From Halomonas saccharevitans (GTDB taxonomy: Bacteria; Pseudomonadota; Gammaproteobacteria; Pseudomonadales; Halomonadaceae), in the NCBI RefSeq assembly GCF_900116405.1, contig NZ_FPAQ01000009.1, positions 1 through 64,000 on the forward strand: a stretch of 64,000 nucleotides of DNA, in the 5' to 3' direction. Positions 19,237 through 27,191 of this stretch are shown here, piece after piece. Both the position numbers and the translations under genes were made by a program. Numbering within the stretch: position 1 is the first letter of the stretch; each line of letters opens with the position of its first letter. The notes under the pieces are model-generated. The model saw only the letters and a program-made list of their open reading frames with translations. It made no database searches and was not told the origin of the DNA.

Positions 19237-19601
19237 TCACCCCTCGTTGTCTCGCGAGTCGACAGACTCGCCGCTTTCTTCTCTTATCGCCGACTCAGTC
19301 ACCCCGGCTCGCCCTATCGACTTCGACAGCCCCTCGCGACGACTCAGATAGAGCCCCAGGTCGTCGATCTTGACGATTCCCGCGACCTGCATGCCCAGGG
19401 CCACGCCGGCAACCGTCCCCAGGGTGATCACGATGATCTCGGCGGAGAGGATGAAGTCGGTGCGCACCGCGCCCTTGATCCGCTGCGCCTCGAAGACGCG
19501 CATGTCGGCGGTCTTCTTGGCCGCCACCCTGGTGATCAGCGAGACGTCATGAGGAGCGTGGCGATATCGTCGATCAGGGTCAGTAGGCTGCTGCCGGCCA
19601 A
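19237..19601 (-). pseudogene. Decayed DUF808 (YedI-like) membrane protein
   Basis: Two minus-strand frames together read like pieces of the DUF808/YedI family (normally about 300 residues). From a TTG at 19601 one frame gives AGSSLLTLIDDIATLL; a frame change near 19551 then leads to DVSLITRVAAKKTAD. The intact family reads LLDDVS here, so loss of a single G explains the shift. After AAKKTAD the sequence jumps to FEAQRIKGAVRTDFILSAEI and later VKIDDLGLYLSRRE, so about 80 or more central residues and the C-terminal membrane part are deleted. The 96-residue open frame 19237-19527 is a remnant, not a functional gene. Assignment is from memory of the family. Confidence 0.75.
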
Positions 19602-19736
19602 CGCGGAGGCGCCGTGGGAGGCGGGTCGACAGTGCAGAAGATCACTGCCACAGGATCGGGCCCGCAGAAAATGCAGGCCCCGGAGGAAGGCGCTGGAAGA
19701 AGGCCCTTATCGACAGGCCCTGATCAACCGGGCCCG

Positions 19737-20189
19737 TCAGGTCACGGTGACCACGGTGCAGCCGGCAGTATGGCTGACCTTGTGGGAGACGCTGCCGAAG
19801 ACCATGCCGCGCATATCGCTGACCCCGCGGCTGCCCATGATGATGGTATCGACGCCGAGGGTCTCGGCCGCCTCGTTGATGCGCTCGGCCGGACGGCCCT
19901 GGCGCACCACCTCCTCGACCTCGATGCCCTCGAGGTCGACCGCACTGCGGGCCTGATCGATGACCTTGCGCGCCTCGTCCTTCATGCCGGCGGCAAGCTT
20001 CTCGCGATCCTCCTCGGAGAACGGCTCGGCGGTGCCGCCGGTGAACAGGCCGATGTTGTCGGGCGGAAACTCGGCCACGGTCATCAGATGCAGGGTCGCC
20101 CCCGCGCCGCGGGCCAGCTGGGCCGCCACGGTGAGCGCCTTCTCGGCATGGGAGGATCCATCGAGCGGGACAAGGATTGAGGTATACAT
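19737..20189 (-). CDS. Universal stress protein (UspA family)
   Basis: 150 residues, a single Usp domain. The N-terminus MYTSILVPLDGSSHAEKAL and the ATP-binding motif GSRGVSDMRGMVFGSVSHKV (G-2x-G-9x-G-S) are present, so it is probably of the ATP-binding type. Usp proteins are cytoplasmic and support survival in stress; in Halomonas one is linked to the ectoine TRAP transporter, but no TRAP genes are seen here. It is downstream of the lysR gene on the same strand, separated by 124 bases. Confidence 0.93.
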   Translation of the reverse strand: MYTSILVPLDGSSHAEKALTVAAQLARGAGATLHLMTVAEFPPDNIGLFTGGTAEPFSEEDREKLAAGMKDEARKVIDQARSAVDLEGIEVEEVVRQGRPAERINEAAETLGVDTIIMGSRGVSDMRGMVFGSVSHKVSHTAGCTVVTVT

Positions 20190-20313
20190 GGCGGGTCTCG
20201 GTCCTGTGCAGGTGGGAAGCGGGCCGCGGACGGCCGGGCCGTGGCCGGCCCTTTACTCTCAGACTAGACGCTGCCCCCATTTCGGCAAACCGCGATATAT
20301 AGGCGCCCATGCC

Positions 20314-21213
20314 TCAGGGGGCGGCGAAGGCCTCCGAGCGAAGCGACTCGATGACGAAGGCCTCCATGGCCTGGGCCGCCGGAGAGAGGCTGCGCTGGGC
20401 GGGCCGCAGCAGGCCGAGCTCGCGCTCCACCAGCGGATCCACCAGCGGGATGAAGCGCAGCCGCTCGTACTCCTGAGGGAAGGCCAGCCGCGGCAGGGTG
20501 GTGATGCCGATCCCCGCCACCAGCATGGCGGTCAGCGAGATCATGTTGGAGATGTCGAAGGCGCTCTCGGCCAGCAGCGGTTCGGCCTCGGTGCCCTCCA
20601 GCAGCCGCGAGGTGCCGTTGCGGATCAGCACCTGGCCCTGCAGCGCCTCCCACCCCAGCGAGTCCCGCTCGGCCAGGGGATGATCGTCCCGGCACACCAC
20701 GCCGACATCGTCGCGCATCAGCGGCGTGAAGGAGAGCTCGTCGTCCTCCCGCCACAGGCTGGTAAAGCCCAGCTCGACCTCGCCGCCGGCCACCAAGCGC
20801 CTGACGAAGTCCGCGCTGCCGTCCTGCAGGCTCACCTTGAGGTCGGGATAGCGCAGGATGAAGTCGCTGAGCAGCCGCGGCATCAGCCGGCTGGCCACCG
20901 AGGGCACCGCGGCCATGTCGACGTGCCCCGCCTGCTTCTGCACCTGTGCCCAGAGCTCCCGGCTCAGGCGATCGTGCTGGGTGATCAGCTCGCGGAAGCG
21001 CGGCAGGCAGTAGCGACCGAAGGGGGTGAGGGCCGCCTTGCCCCCCTTCTCGAACAGCGACTCGCCCAGCCGCTGCTCCAGCTCGCGCACCGCCATGGAC
21101 ACCGCCGGCTGGGTGCGATGCAGCTGGCGCGCCGCGGCGTGGAAACCACCCTCGTCGACGATGGCCAGCACGCAGCGCAGCGGTTGAATCTTGAGCTCCG
21201 GCAGCATGGCCAC
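20314..21213 (-). CDS. LysR-family regulator of the ald-dipeptidase-BCCT cluster
   Basis: 299 residues. The N-terminal winged helix-turn-helix (RCVLAIVDEGGFHAAARQLH, TQPAVSMAVRELEQRLGESL) and the C-terminal co-inducer domain identify a LysR regulator. It is transcribed away from the aldehyde dehydrogenase gene across 106 bases, the standard arrangement for a LysR protein controlling its neighbour. The inducer is unknown, probably the transported substrate or an intermediate. Internal duplication of the role by the second LysR at 28398 is unlikely, because that gene faces a different operon. Confidence 0.92.
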   Translation of the reverse strand: MAMLPELKIQPLRCVLAIVDEGGFHAAARQLHRTQPAVSMAVRELEQRLGESLFEKGGKAALTPFGRYCLPRFRELITQHDRLSRELWAQVQKQAGHVDMAAVPSVASRLMPRLLSDFILRYPDLKVSLQDGSADFVRRLVAGGEVELGFTSLWREDDELSFTPLMRDDVGVVCRDDHPLAERDSLGWEALQGQVLIRNGTSRLLEGTEAEPLLAESAFDISNMISLTAMLVAGIGITTLPRLAFPQEYERLRFIPLVDPLVERELGLLRPAQRSLSPAAQAMEAFVIESLRSEAFAAP

Positions 21214-21319
21214 CTCCCGAACTTGTGGTAAGAAAAGCTGATCATCGGATCTTTTTTATTGATTATGCTTATCTTGGGCTCTCACCTAGGATGATGGCAA
21301 CGTCACTAAGGAGGTTTCC
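21214..21319. promoter_or_regulatory. Divergent lysR/aldehyde dehydrogenase control region
   Basis: An AT-rich island in GC-rich sequence. It holds an imperfect dyad GATTATGCTTATC (21261-21273) and an inverted pair AAAAG...CTTTT (about 21233-21255), both possible LysR sites. A strong AAGGAGG ribosome-binding site precedes the dehydrogenase start. No promoter hexamers are clear. Confidence 0.45.
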
Positions 21320-22762
21320 ATGTCACACGTTCATTCCCTCTACATCGATGGCAGCTGGGTCGACGGCCAGGACAGCATCGCCAACGTGAACCCGTCCGAC
21401 ACCAGCGACGTGATCGGCCACTACGCTCAGGCCGGCGTCGACCAGGTCGGCGTGGCCATCGCCGCGGCGCAGCGCGGCGTGAACGAGTGGCGCAAGAGCG
21501 GCCTCGAGCAGCGTTACGGCGTGCTGATGGCCATCGGCGACGAGCTGATCGCCCGCAAGGACGAGCTCGGCCGGCTGCTGGCGCGCGAAGAGGGCAAGGC
21601 CCTGGCCGAGGGCGTGGGCGAAGTCTACCGCTCCGGGCAGTTCTTCCACTACTACGCCGCCGAGGTGCTGCGCCAGATCGACGAGCGGGTCGACTCCGTG
21701 CGCCCGGGCGTCGAGGTCGACACGCGCCGCGAGCCGGTGGGCGTGGTGGGCATCATCAGCCCCTGGAACTTCCCCATGGCCACCGCGGTATGGAAGATCG
21801 CCCCGGCGCTGGCCTTCGGCAACGCCGTGATCTTCAAGCCGGCCAACCTGGTGCCGGCCAGCGCCTGGGCGCTGACCGAGATCATCAGCCGCCAGGCGCT
21901 GCCCGCCGGCACCTTCAACCTGCTGATGGGCCCGGGCGCAAGCGTCGGCGATGCGCTGATCGCAAGCCCCGACATCCACGCCCTGAGCTTCACCGGCTCG
22001 CTGGAGGTGGGTCGCCGCGTGGCCGCCGCCACCGCCGGCAACCTGGTCAAGTGCCAGCTGGAGATGGGCTCCAAGAACGCCCTGATTGTCGCCGATGACG
22101 CCAACCTGGACCTGGCCGTGGAGGCCGCCTTCGCCGGCGCCTACTCCGGCACCGGCCAGAAGTGCACCGCCTCCTCGCGCCTGATCGTCACCGAGGCCGT
22201 CCACGACGCCTTCGTCGAGAAGCTCATCGCCAAGCTCGAGACCATCCGGGTCGGCCATGCCCTGGAAGAGGGCGTGCACATCGGCCCCGCCGCGGATGCC
22301 CGCCAGCTGGAGTCCAACCTGGCCTGGATCGAGCGTGGCCGCGCCGACGGCGCCACCCTGGCCTTCGGCGGCGAGCGCCTCACGCGCGACACCGACGGCT
22401 TCTACATGGCCCCGGCGCTGTTCGTCGATACCACCAACGACATGGCCATCAACCGCGAGGAGGTCTTCGGGCCGATCGCCTGCGTGATCAAGGTCCGCGA
22501 CTACGAGGAGGCCATCGCCACCCTCAACGACACCCACTTCGGCCTCACCGCCGGCATCATCACCGACTCCCTCGCGCTTGCCAGCGACTTCAAGGCCCGC
22601 GCCGAGACCGGCTGCGTGATGGTCAACCTGGCCACCGCCGGCACCGATTATCACGTGCCCTTCGGCGGTCGCAAGAACTCCAGCTTCGGTCCCCGCGAGC
22701 AGGGCCGCTACGCCCGCGAGTTCTACACCGTGGTCAAGACCTGCTATGTGAAGGCCGGCTGA
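21320..22762 (+). CDS. NAD(P)-dependent aldehyde dehydrogenase (ketoglutarate-semialdehyde type?)
   Basis: 480 residues, a full ALDH. The catalytic Cys is in SGTGQKCTASSRL, the general-base Glu in CQLEMGSKNALIV (LEMGSKN in place of the usual LELGGK), and the cofactor motif in FTGSLEVGRRVAAAT. The C-terminal segment (TAGTDYHVPFGGRKNSSFGP then REQGRYAREFYT) resembles alpha-ketoglutarate-semialdehyde dehydrogenases of sugar-acid and hydroxyproline pathways more than succinate-semialdehyde dehydrogenases; this is from memory and moderate in confidence. It heads the operon controlled by the divergent LysR and precedes the dipeptidase-like gene by 22 bases. It would oxidise the semialdehyde end product of the pathway. 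Confidence 0.9.
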   Translation: MSHVHSLYIDGSWVDGQDSIANVNPSDTSDVIGHYAQAGVDQVGVAIAAAQRGVNEWRKSGLEQRYGVLMAIGDELIARKDELGRLLAREEGKALAEGVGEVYRSGQFFHYYAAEVLRQIDERVDSVRPGVEVDTRREPVGVVGIISPWNFPMATAVWKIAPALAFGNAVIFKPANLVPASAWALTEIISRQALPAGTFNLLMGPGASVGDALIASPDIHALSFTGSLEVGRRVAAATAGNLVKCQLEMGSKNALIVADDANLDLAVEAAFAGAYSGTGQKCTASSRLIVTEAVHDAFVEKLIAKLETIRVGHALEEGVHIGPAADARQLESNLAWIERGRADGATLAFGGERLTRDTDGFYMAPALFVDTTNDMAINREEVFGPIACVIKVRDYEEAIATLNDTHFGLTAGIITDSLALASDFKARAETGCVMVNLATAGTDYHVPFGGRKNSSFGPREQGRYAREFYTVVKTCYVKAG

Positions 22763-22784
22763 GCCGAAGCCTGAGGAGAGCGTC

Positions 22785-23792
22785 ATGTCAAAAGAGATGC
22801 TGATCGTCGACGGCCTGCAGTACTCCAACTGGTCGCGGGAGATCTTCGAGCAGATGCGCGAGGGCGGCGTCGATGCCGTCCACGCCACGCTCGTCTATCA
22901 CGAGAACATCCGCGAGACCCTGACTCGCCTGGGCGAGTGGAATCGCCGCTTCGAGGCTCATGGCGACCTGATCATGCCGGTGAAGGAGGCGGGCGACATC
23001 GAGCGCGCCCGCCAGGCCGGCAAGGTGGGGATCTTCCTGGGCGCCCAGAACTGCTCGCCCATCGAGGACGACATCGACATGGTCGCGGTGATGCGCGACC
23101 TGGGGCTGCTGATCATGCAGCTGACCTACAATAACCAGAGCCTGCTGGCCTGCGGCTGCTACGAGGCCGAGGACAGCGGCATCACCCGCTTCGGTCGCCA
23201 GGTGATCCGCGAGATGAACCGGGTGGGCATGGTCATCGACATGTCGCACAGCGCCGAGCGCTCGACCCTGGAGGCCATCGAGCTCTCCGAGCGGCCGGTG
23301 ATCATCTCGCACGCCAACCCGAGCTCCTTCCATGCGGCCAAGCGCAACAAGTCGGACAGGGTGCTCGAGGCGATCGCCGAGTCCGGCGGCCTGCTGGGCT
23401 TCTCCGCCTACCCCTTCCACCTGAAGAACGGGCCGGACTGCAGCCTCGAGGACTACTGCGACATGATCGCCCGCACCGCCGACCTGATGGGCATCGAGCA
23501 TATCGGCATCGGCACCGACCTGTGCCAGGCGCAGCCGACCTCGGTGCTGGAGTGGATGCGCAACGGTCGCTGGTCCAAGGAGATGGACTACGGCGAGGGC
23601 AGCAAGGGCAACGCCGGCTGGCCGCGGCCGCTCGCCTGGCTGCGCGACAGCCGCGACTTCCCCAACCTGGTCGCGGGACTGCGCCAGCGCGGCTTCGACG
23701 AGGCATCCATCGCGCGCATCATAGGCCAGAACTGGGTCGAGCTGCTGGAACGGGCCGCCACGCCGACCCGGGCCGAGGAGACCGCCGCCTGA
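22785..23792 (+). CDS. Membrane dipeptidase-family protein with altered metal site
   Basis: 335 residues of the peptidase M19 (renal dipeptidase) fold: DMSHSAERS, ISHANPSS and GIGTDLCQ match three metal-binding regions. But the N-terminal HxD pair (family: DGHND) is VDGLQYSNW here, and the bridging Glu region (EGG) is GAQNCSP. So about half of the binuclear zinc ligands are missing, and ordinary dipeptidase activity is doubtful. The sequence strongly resembles the M19 protein found in dimethylglycine/glycine-betaine catabolic operons of Pseudomonas (recalled, not searched). No signal peptide is seen, so it is cytoplasmic. Second gene of the operon. Confidence 0.85.
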   Translation: MSKEMLIVDGLQYSNWSREIFEQMREGGVDAVHATLVYHENIRETLTRLGEWNRRFEAHGDLIMPVKEAGDIERARQAGKVGIFLGAQNCSPIEDDIDMVAVMRDLGLLIMQLTYNNQSLLACGCYEAEDSGITRFGRQVIREMNRVGMVIDMSHSAERSTLEAIELSERPVIISHANPSSFHAAKRNKSDRVLEAIAESGGLLGFSAYPFHLKNGPDCSLEDYCDMIARTADLMGIEHIGIGTDLCQAQPTSVLEWMRNGRWSKEMDYGEGSKGNAGWPRPLAWLRDSRDFPNLVAGLRQRGFDEASIARIIGQNWVELLERAATPTRAEETAA

Positions 23793-23821
23793 GATCACCG
23801 CGCGCTTTGGGACAATAATAA

Positions 23822-23838
23822 GGGCCCCTCAGGGGCCC
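23822..23838 (+). promoter_or_regulatory. GC-rich hairpin between dipeptidase and BCCT genes
   Basis: GGGCCCC pairs with GGGGCCC around TCA, 29 bases past the dipeptidase-like stop. No T-run follows on the plus strand, so it is more likely an attenuator or mRNA-stability element than a full terminator. Confidence 0.45.
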
Positions 23839-23857
23839 CCATGCATAGGCCAACGAC

Positions 23858-25447
23858 ATGACACAACACAACGCCACTCACTCCGCTACGCCGACGCGGC
23901 GCGAGCACCGCCTGGGCGATCCTGTCGTCCTTACGCTCAGCGTCGGCTTCATCCTGCTGTTCATCGCCCTGTCGCTCTACGACATCGACCGGGTGGCCGA
24001 GGTCATCGGCGCCGGCTTCGCCTGGACCGCCAGCACCCTCGGCTCCTATTTCCAGCTGCTGCTGCTGCTGACCTTCTTCATCGGCATTGGCGTGGCCCTC
24101 ACCCCCGCCGCCAACGCCCGCATCGGCAACCTCGCCACGCCGGAGATCAGCACCTTCAAGTGGCTGTCGATCATCATGTGTACCCTGCTGGCCGGCGGCG
24201 GCGTGTTCTTCGCCGCAGGCGAGCCGGTCTATCACTTCGTGGTCACGCCGCCGGCCTTCGACAGCGAGGCCGGCACGGTCGACGCCGTGGCCGGCGCCCT
24301 GGCGCAGTCGTTCATGCACTGGGGCTTTCTGGCCTGGGCGGTGCTCGGCTCGCTGACCGCGGTAGTGCTGGCCCACGCCCACTACGACAAGGGCCAGCCG
24401 CTGCAGCCACGTACCCTGCTCACCCCGATCCTCGGCGAGCGCATCATTCAGGGGCCCGTCGGCGGCGTGATCGACGCCCTGTGCGTGATCGCCGTGGTCG
24501 CCGGCACCGTGGGCCCGATCGGTTTCCTGGCCACCCAGGTGAGCTTCGGCCTGCATGAGCTGTTCGGGATCTCCGAGGGCTATGGCACCCAGCTGATGAT
24601 CCTGGTGGCACTCGCCGTAGTCTACGTCACCTCCGCGGTGACCGGTATCCACAAGGGCATCCAGATACTGAGCCGCTTCAACGTCTTCCTGGCGCTGGCC
24701 ATCGCCGCGGTGATCTTCGTCTTCGGCCCGACGCTGTTTCTGACCAACGCCTTCACCCAGGGCTTCGGCACTTACCTGACCTCGTTCTTCTCGATGGCCA
24801 CCATGACCGCCGAGACGGCGCCCGCTTGGTGGATGCAGTGGTGGACGGTGTTCTTCTTCGCCTGGTTCATCGGCTATGGGCCGCTGATGGCGATCTTCGT
24901 GGCGCGCATCTCGCGCGGACGCTCCATCCGCCAGATGATCCTGGCCGTGGCCGTGCTGGCGCCGATCGCCACCACCATCTGGTTCACGCTGCTCGGCGGC
25001 TCGGGCATCCACTACCAGCTGACCGGGGTGATCGACCTCACCGAGGCGCTCAACAACTTCCAGTTCGACGTGGCCACCCTCACCGTGGCTCAGGCGCTGC
25101 CCGGCGGCACCCTGATGGCCCTGGCCATCCTGGTGCTGACCACCATCTTCGTCGCCACCACCGGCGATTCCATGAGCTACGCCATCGCCGTGGTGGGCTC
25201 CGGCCATGATCGCCCCAGCTCGCTGATTCGCGCCTTCTGGGGCATCGCCATGGCCATCATGGCGGGCATCCTGCTCTACATGGGCGCCGGCCAGATCAGC
25301 GTGCTGCAGCAGTTCATCGTCATCACCGCCATTCCGGTCTCGCTGGTGCTGCTGCCCTCGCTGTGGACCGGCCCCCAGGCCGCCTACGCCATGGCCCGCG
25401 AGCAGGGCCTGATCGCCCGCCGCCCAGTGGAGTCCCACGATGCTTGA
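23858..25447 (+). CDS. Divergent BCCT-family transporter
   Basis: 529 residues, about 12 membrane helices. The BCCT signature region is recognisable (WWTVFFFAWFIGYGPL then FVARISRGRSIRQMI) and GEPVYHF follows the third helix. BCCT carriers import betaine, choline, carnitine, ectoine or DMSP with Na+ or H+. Two hallmarks are changed: the TM8 aromatic box (WAWWISW type) reads FAWFIGY, replacing two of the Trp that hold the quaternary ammonium, and the GMGIG segment of TM3 reads AGGGVFF. The substrate may therefore not be a classic betaine. The short C-terminal tail suggests a nutrient-uptake rather than an osmosensing carrier. It overlaps the next gene by eight bases. Confidence 0.88.
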   Translation: MTQHNATHSATPTRREHRLGDPVVLTLSVGFILLFIALSLYDIDRVAEVIGAGFAWTASTLGSYFQLLLLLTFFIGIGVALTPAANARIGNLATPEISTFKWLSIIMCTLLAGGGVFFAAGEPVYHFVVTPPAFDSEAGTVDAVAGALAQSFMHWGFLAWAVLGSLTAVVLAHAHYDKGQPLQPRTLLTPILGERIIQGPVGGVIDALCVIAVVAGTVGPIGFLATQVSFGLHELFGISEGYGTQLMILVALAVVYVTSAVTGIHKGIQILSRFNVFLALAIAAVIFVFGPTLFLTNAFTQGFGTYLTSFFSMATMTAETAPAWWMQWWTVFFFAWFIGYGPLMAIFVARISRGRSIRQMILAVAVLAPIATTIWFTLLGGSGIHYQLTGVIDLTEALNNFQFDVATLTVAQALPGGTLMALAILVLTTIFVATTGDSMSYAIAVVGSGHDRPSSLIRAFWGIAMAIMAGILLYMGAGQISVLQQFIVITAIPVSLVLLPSLWTGPQAAYAMAREQGLIARRPVESHDA

Positions 25448-27191
25448 GTACCGCTACCCGATCGCCGGCACGGTGCCGCTGCGCGCCGCCGGCGAGACCA
25501 TGGACCTCGAGCGGCTGGGCAGCCTGCCGGCCAGCCGCCTGAGCTTCGTGCGCAGCCTGGTGCGCCAGATGGCGCGCCAGCGCTGGCAGATCAGCACCGC
25601 CCGCTTCGACCTGGACGCGCAGGGTCACGGCGTCGCCATCTATCGTCTGCAGACGCCCCAGGGCCGCTACCACGGAGTGATCTTCTCCCAGCAGCTGGCC
25701 GACGATCAGCGCTCCGACCGGGTGATCGCCCAGGCCTGGGACGTGACCTTCGGCGTGATCGAGGGCGACGTCGACGACGCCCTGCTCGAGCAGATGGCCG
25801 CCAACGTGCCGCTGCAGGAGGCCGGCCGCCAGCACCCACGGCTGCTGGTGCTGTCTCGCGCCAATCGCAGCCTGCGCAACTTCGCCCACTTCGTGGAGTC
25901 GCTGTCCGCCGGTCAGCAGCCCGACCCCGCCTGGCTGACCCGGGTCGGCTACCTCTACCGGACCACGGCGGTCTACGGCAACGGTAAGTTCGGCATCGCC
26001 GACTTCGTGCGCCTGCAGGACAACCCCGACTTCCACCGTCCCTTCTCGGCCCAGATGCTGGCGGTCTACCTGCTACGCCACTTCTCCATCGAGCAGGTGG
26101 AGCATATCGCCCGCTGCCAGGCGCCCGAGCAAGCGGTGCCCATGGCCACCGAGCTGCGCCGCTACCTGGGCATCGGCAACTCCACCGGGCTTGGCATGGC
26201 GCCCTTCCTGATCAACCACCCCCAGCTGATCCAGCAGTGGGTGACCTGCCGGGAGACCGCCCTGGCCCTGGCGCTCGGCCAGACGCCCGACGAGGAGCGT
26301 CGCCAGCGGCTGATCGCGCTGACCCGTCGCGCTATGCGCCACCTCGACCAGACCGTCACCGAGGACGCCGAGCAGGGCGAGCGCAATGCCGCCGTCGTCG
26401 CGGCGCTGCCGGAGGTGATCGCCTGGCTCGAGGAGGTGCCGCTGGAGGAGACCCTCTGGCCGCAGCTGGCGGCCTGGAGCGCGCGCACCCTGCCGCTGGA
26501 GGCCCAGGAGCTGGTCAATACCCTGCTGATCGAGCTCTATCCCGAGCAGGTCGATCCGCTGGAGGACCAGATGGGCATCGAGGAGCGTCTCGAGCTGACG
26601 CCTGACATGCCGCTAGTGCGCCTGAAGCAGCTGATCGAGACCCACTACGACTGGGCCCTGGCCGAGGACTTCGAGGCGCCCGAGTCGCGCTACTGGTTCT
26701 GGTACCGCTCCGCCGAGAAGGAGGAGCCGCGGCTCGGCGTGCGCGGCCGGGAGCCGGGTGCCGAGAAGGAGCTGTCGCTGGCCATCGCGCCGCGGGTCCA
26801 TCACACCCACGGGGTGCTGTCCGAGTTCCTCGAGGCCAATCCCCGCGCCCTGGTGGTGGAGTTTTTGATCGCCCATCCCCGCCACAAGGACATCGTACGG
26901 CGCATCCAGACCATGGCCGAGACGCCCTACGGCGAGATCCGCGCCAACCTCTGGCATCACGAAATGAAGCCCATGCACCTGCTGCGCACCAAGCTGTCGT
27001 TCTTCGGCGCCGGGCGCTTCGATCCCAAGTCCGACCGCTGGGTGCGCATCACCCTCTTCCAGGGCGCGCCCCTGGTCGAGGAGATCAACGCCGAGCCCCG
27101 TGACCTCGCCGAGGTCGATGACTGGAGCTTCCCGCTGGAGCCCGAGGGGGTCATGCACGCACCACGACAAGAGGTAGGAGAGACATCATGA
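25440..27191 (+). CDS. Uncharacterised 583-residue protein
   Basis: I recognise no family. No signal peptide or membrane helix is seen, so it is probably cytoplasmic. The N-terminal third has mixed alpha/beta character with a WQISTARFDLDAQG-type strand pair; the middle is helical and Arg/Glu-rich; the C-terminal third has conserved-looking aromatic and basic clusters (RYWFWYRSAEKEEP, RANLWHHEMKPMHLL, FFGAGRFDPKSDRW). His and Trp are frequent there, which could suit a ligand or metal site, but no named motif is present. It is translationally coupled on both sides: it starts inside the BCCT gene and its stop overlaps the next start (ATGA). It must therefore work with the transporter and the DUF3726-type protein. 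Confidence 0.9.
   Translation: MLEYRYPIAGTVPLRAAGETMDLERLGSLPASRLSFVRSLVRQMARQRWQISTARFDLDAQGHGVAIYRLQTPQGRYHGVIFSQQLADDQRSDRVIAQAWDVTFGVIEGDVDDALLEQMAANVPLQEAGRQHPRLLVLSRANRSLRNFAHFVESLSAGQQPDPAWLTRVGYLYRTTAVYGNGKFGIADFVRLQDNPDFHRPFSAQMLAVYLLRHFSIEQVEHIARCQAPEQAVPMATELRRYLGIGNSTGLGMAPFLINHPQLIQQWVTCRETALALALGQTPDEERRQRLIALTRRAMRHLDQTVTEDAEQGERNAAVVAALPEVIAWLEEVPLEETLWPQLAAWSARTLPLEAQELVNTLLIELYPEQVDPLEDQMGIEERLELTPDMPLVRLKQLIETHYDWALAEDFEAPESRYWFWYRSAEKEEPRLGVRGREPGAEKELSLAIAPRVHHTHGVLSEFLEANPRALVVEFLIAHPRHKDIVRRIQTMAETPYGEIRANLWHHEMKPMHLLRTKLSFFGAGRFDPKSDRWVRITLFQGAPLVEEINAEPRDLAEVDDWSFPLEPEGVMHAPRQEVGETS

Noticed and set aside
19237..19527. A functional 96-residue membrane protein gene
   Set aside because: It reads as two fragments of DUF808 with a frameshift just upstream and a large internal deletion, so it was called a pseudogene.
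23795..25438. A 547-residue open frame opposite the BCCT gene
   Set aside because: Shadow of the transporter: low-complexity His/Gly/Gln/Asp-rich translation with no domain.
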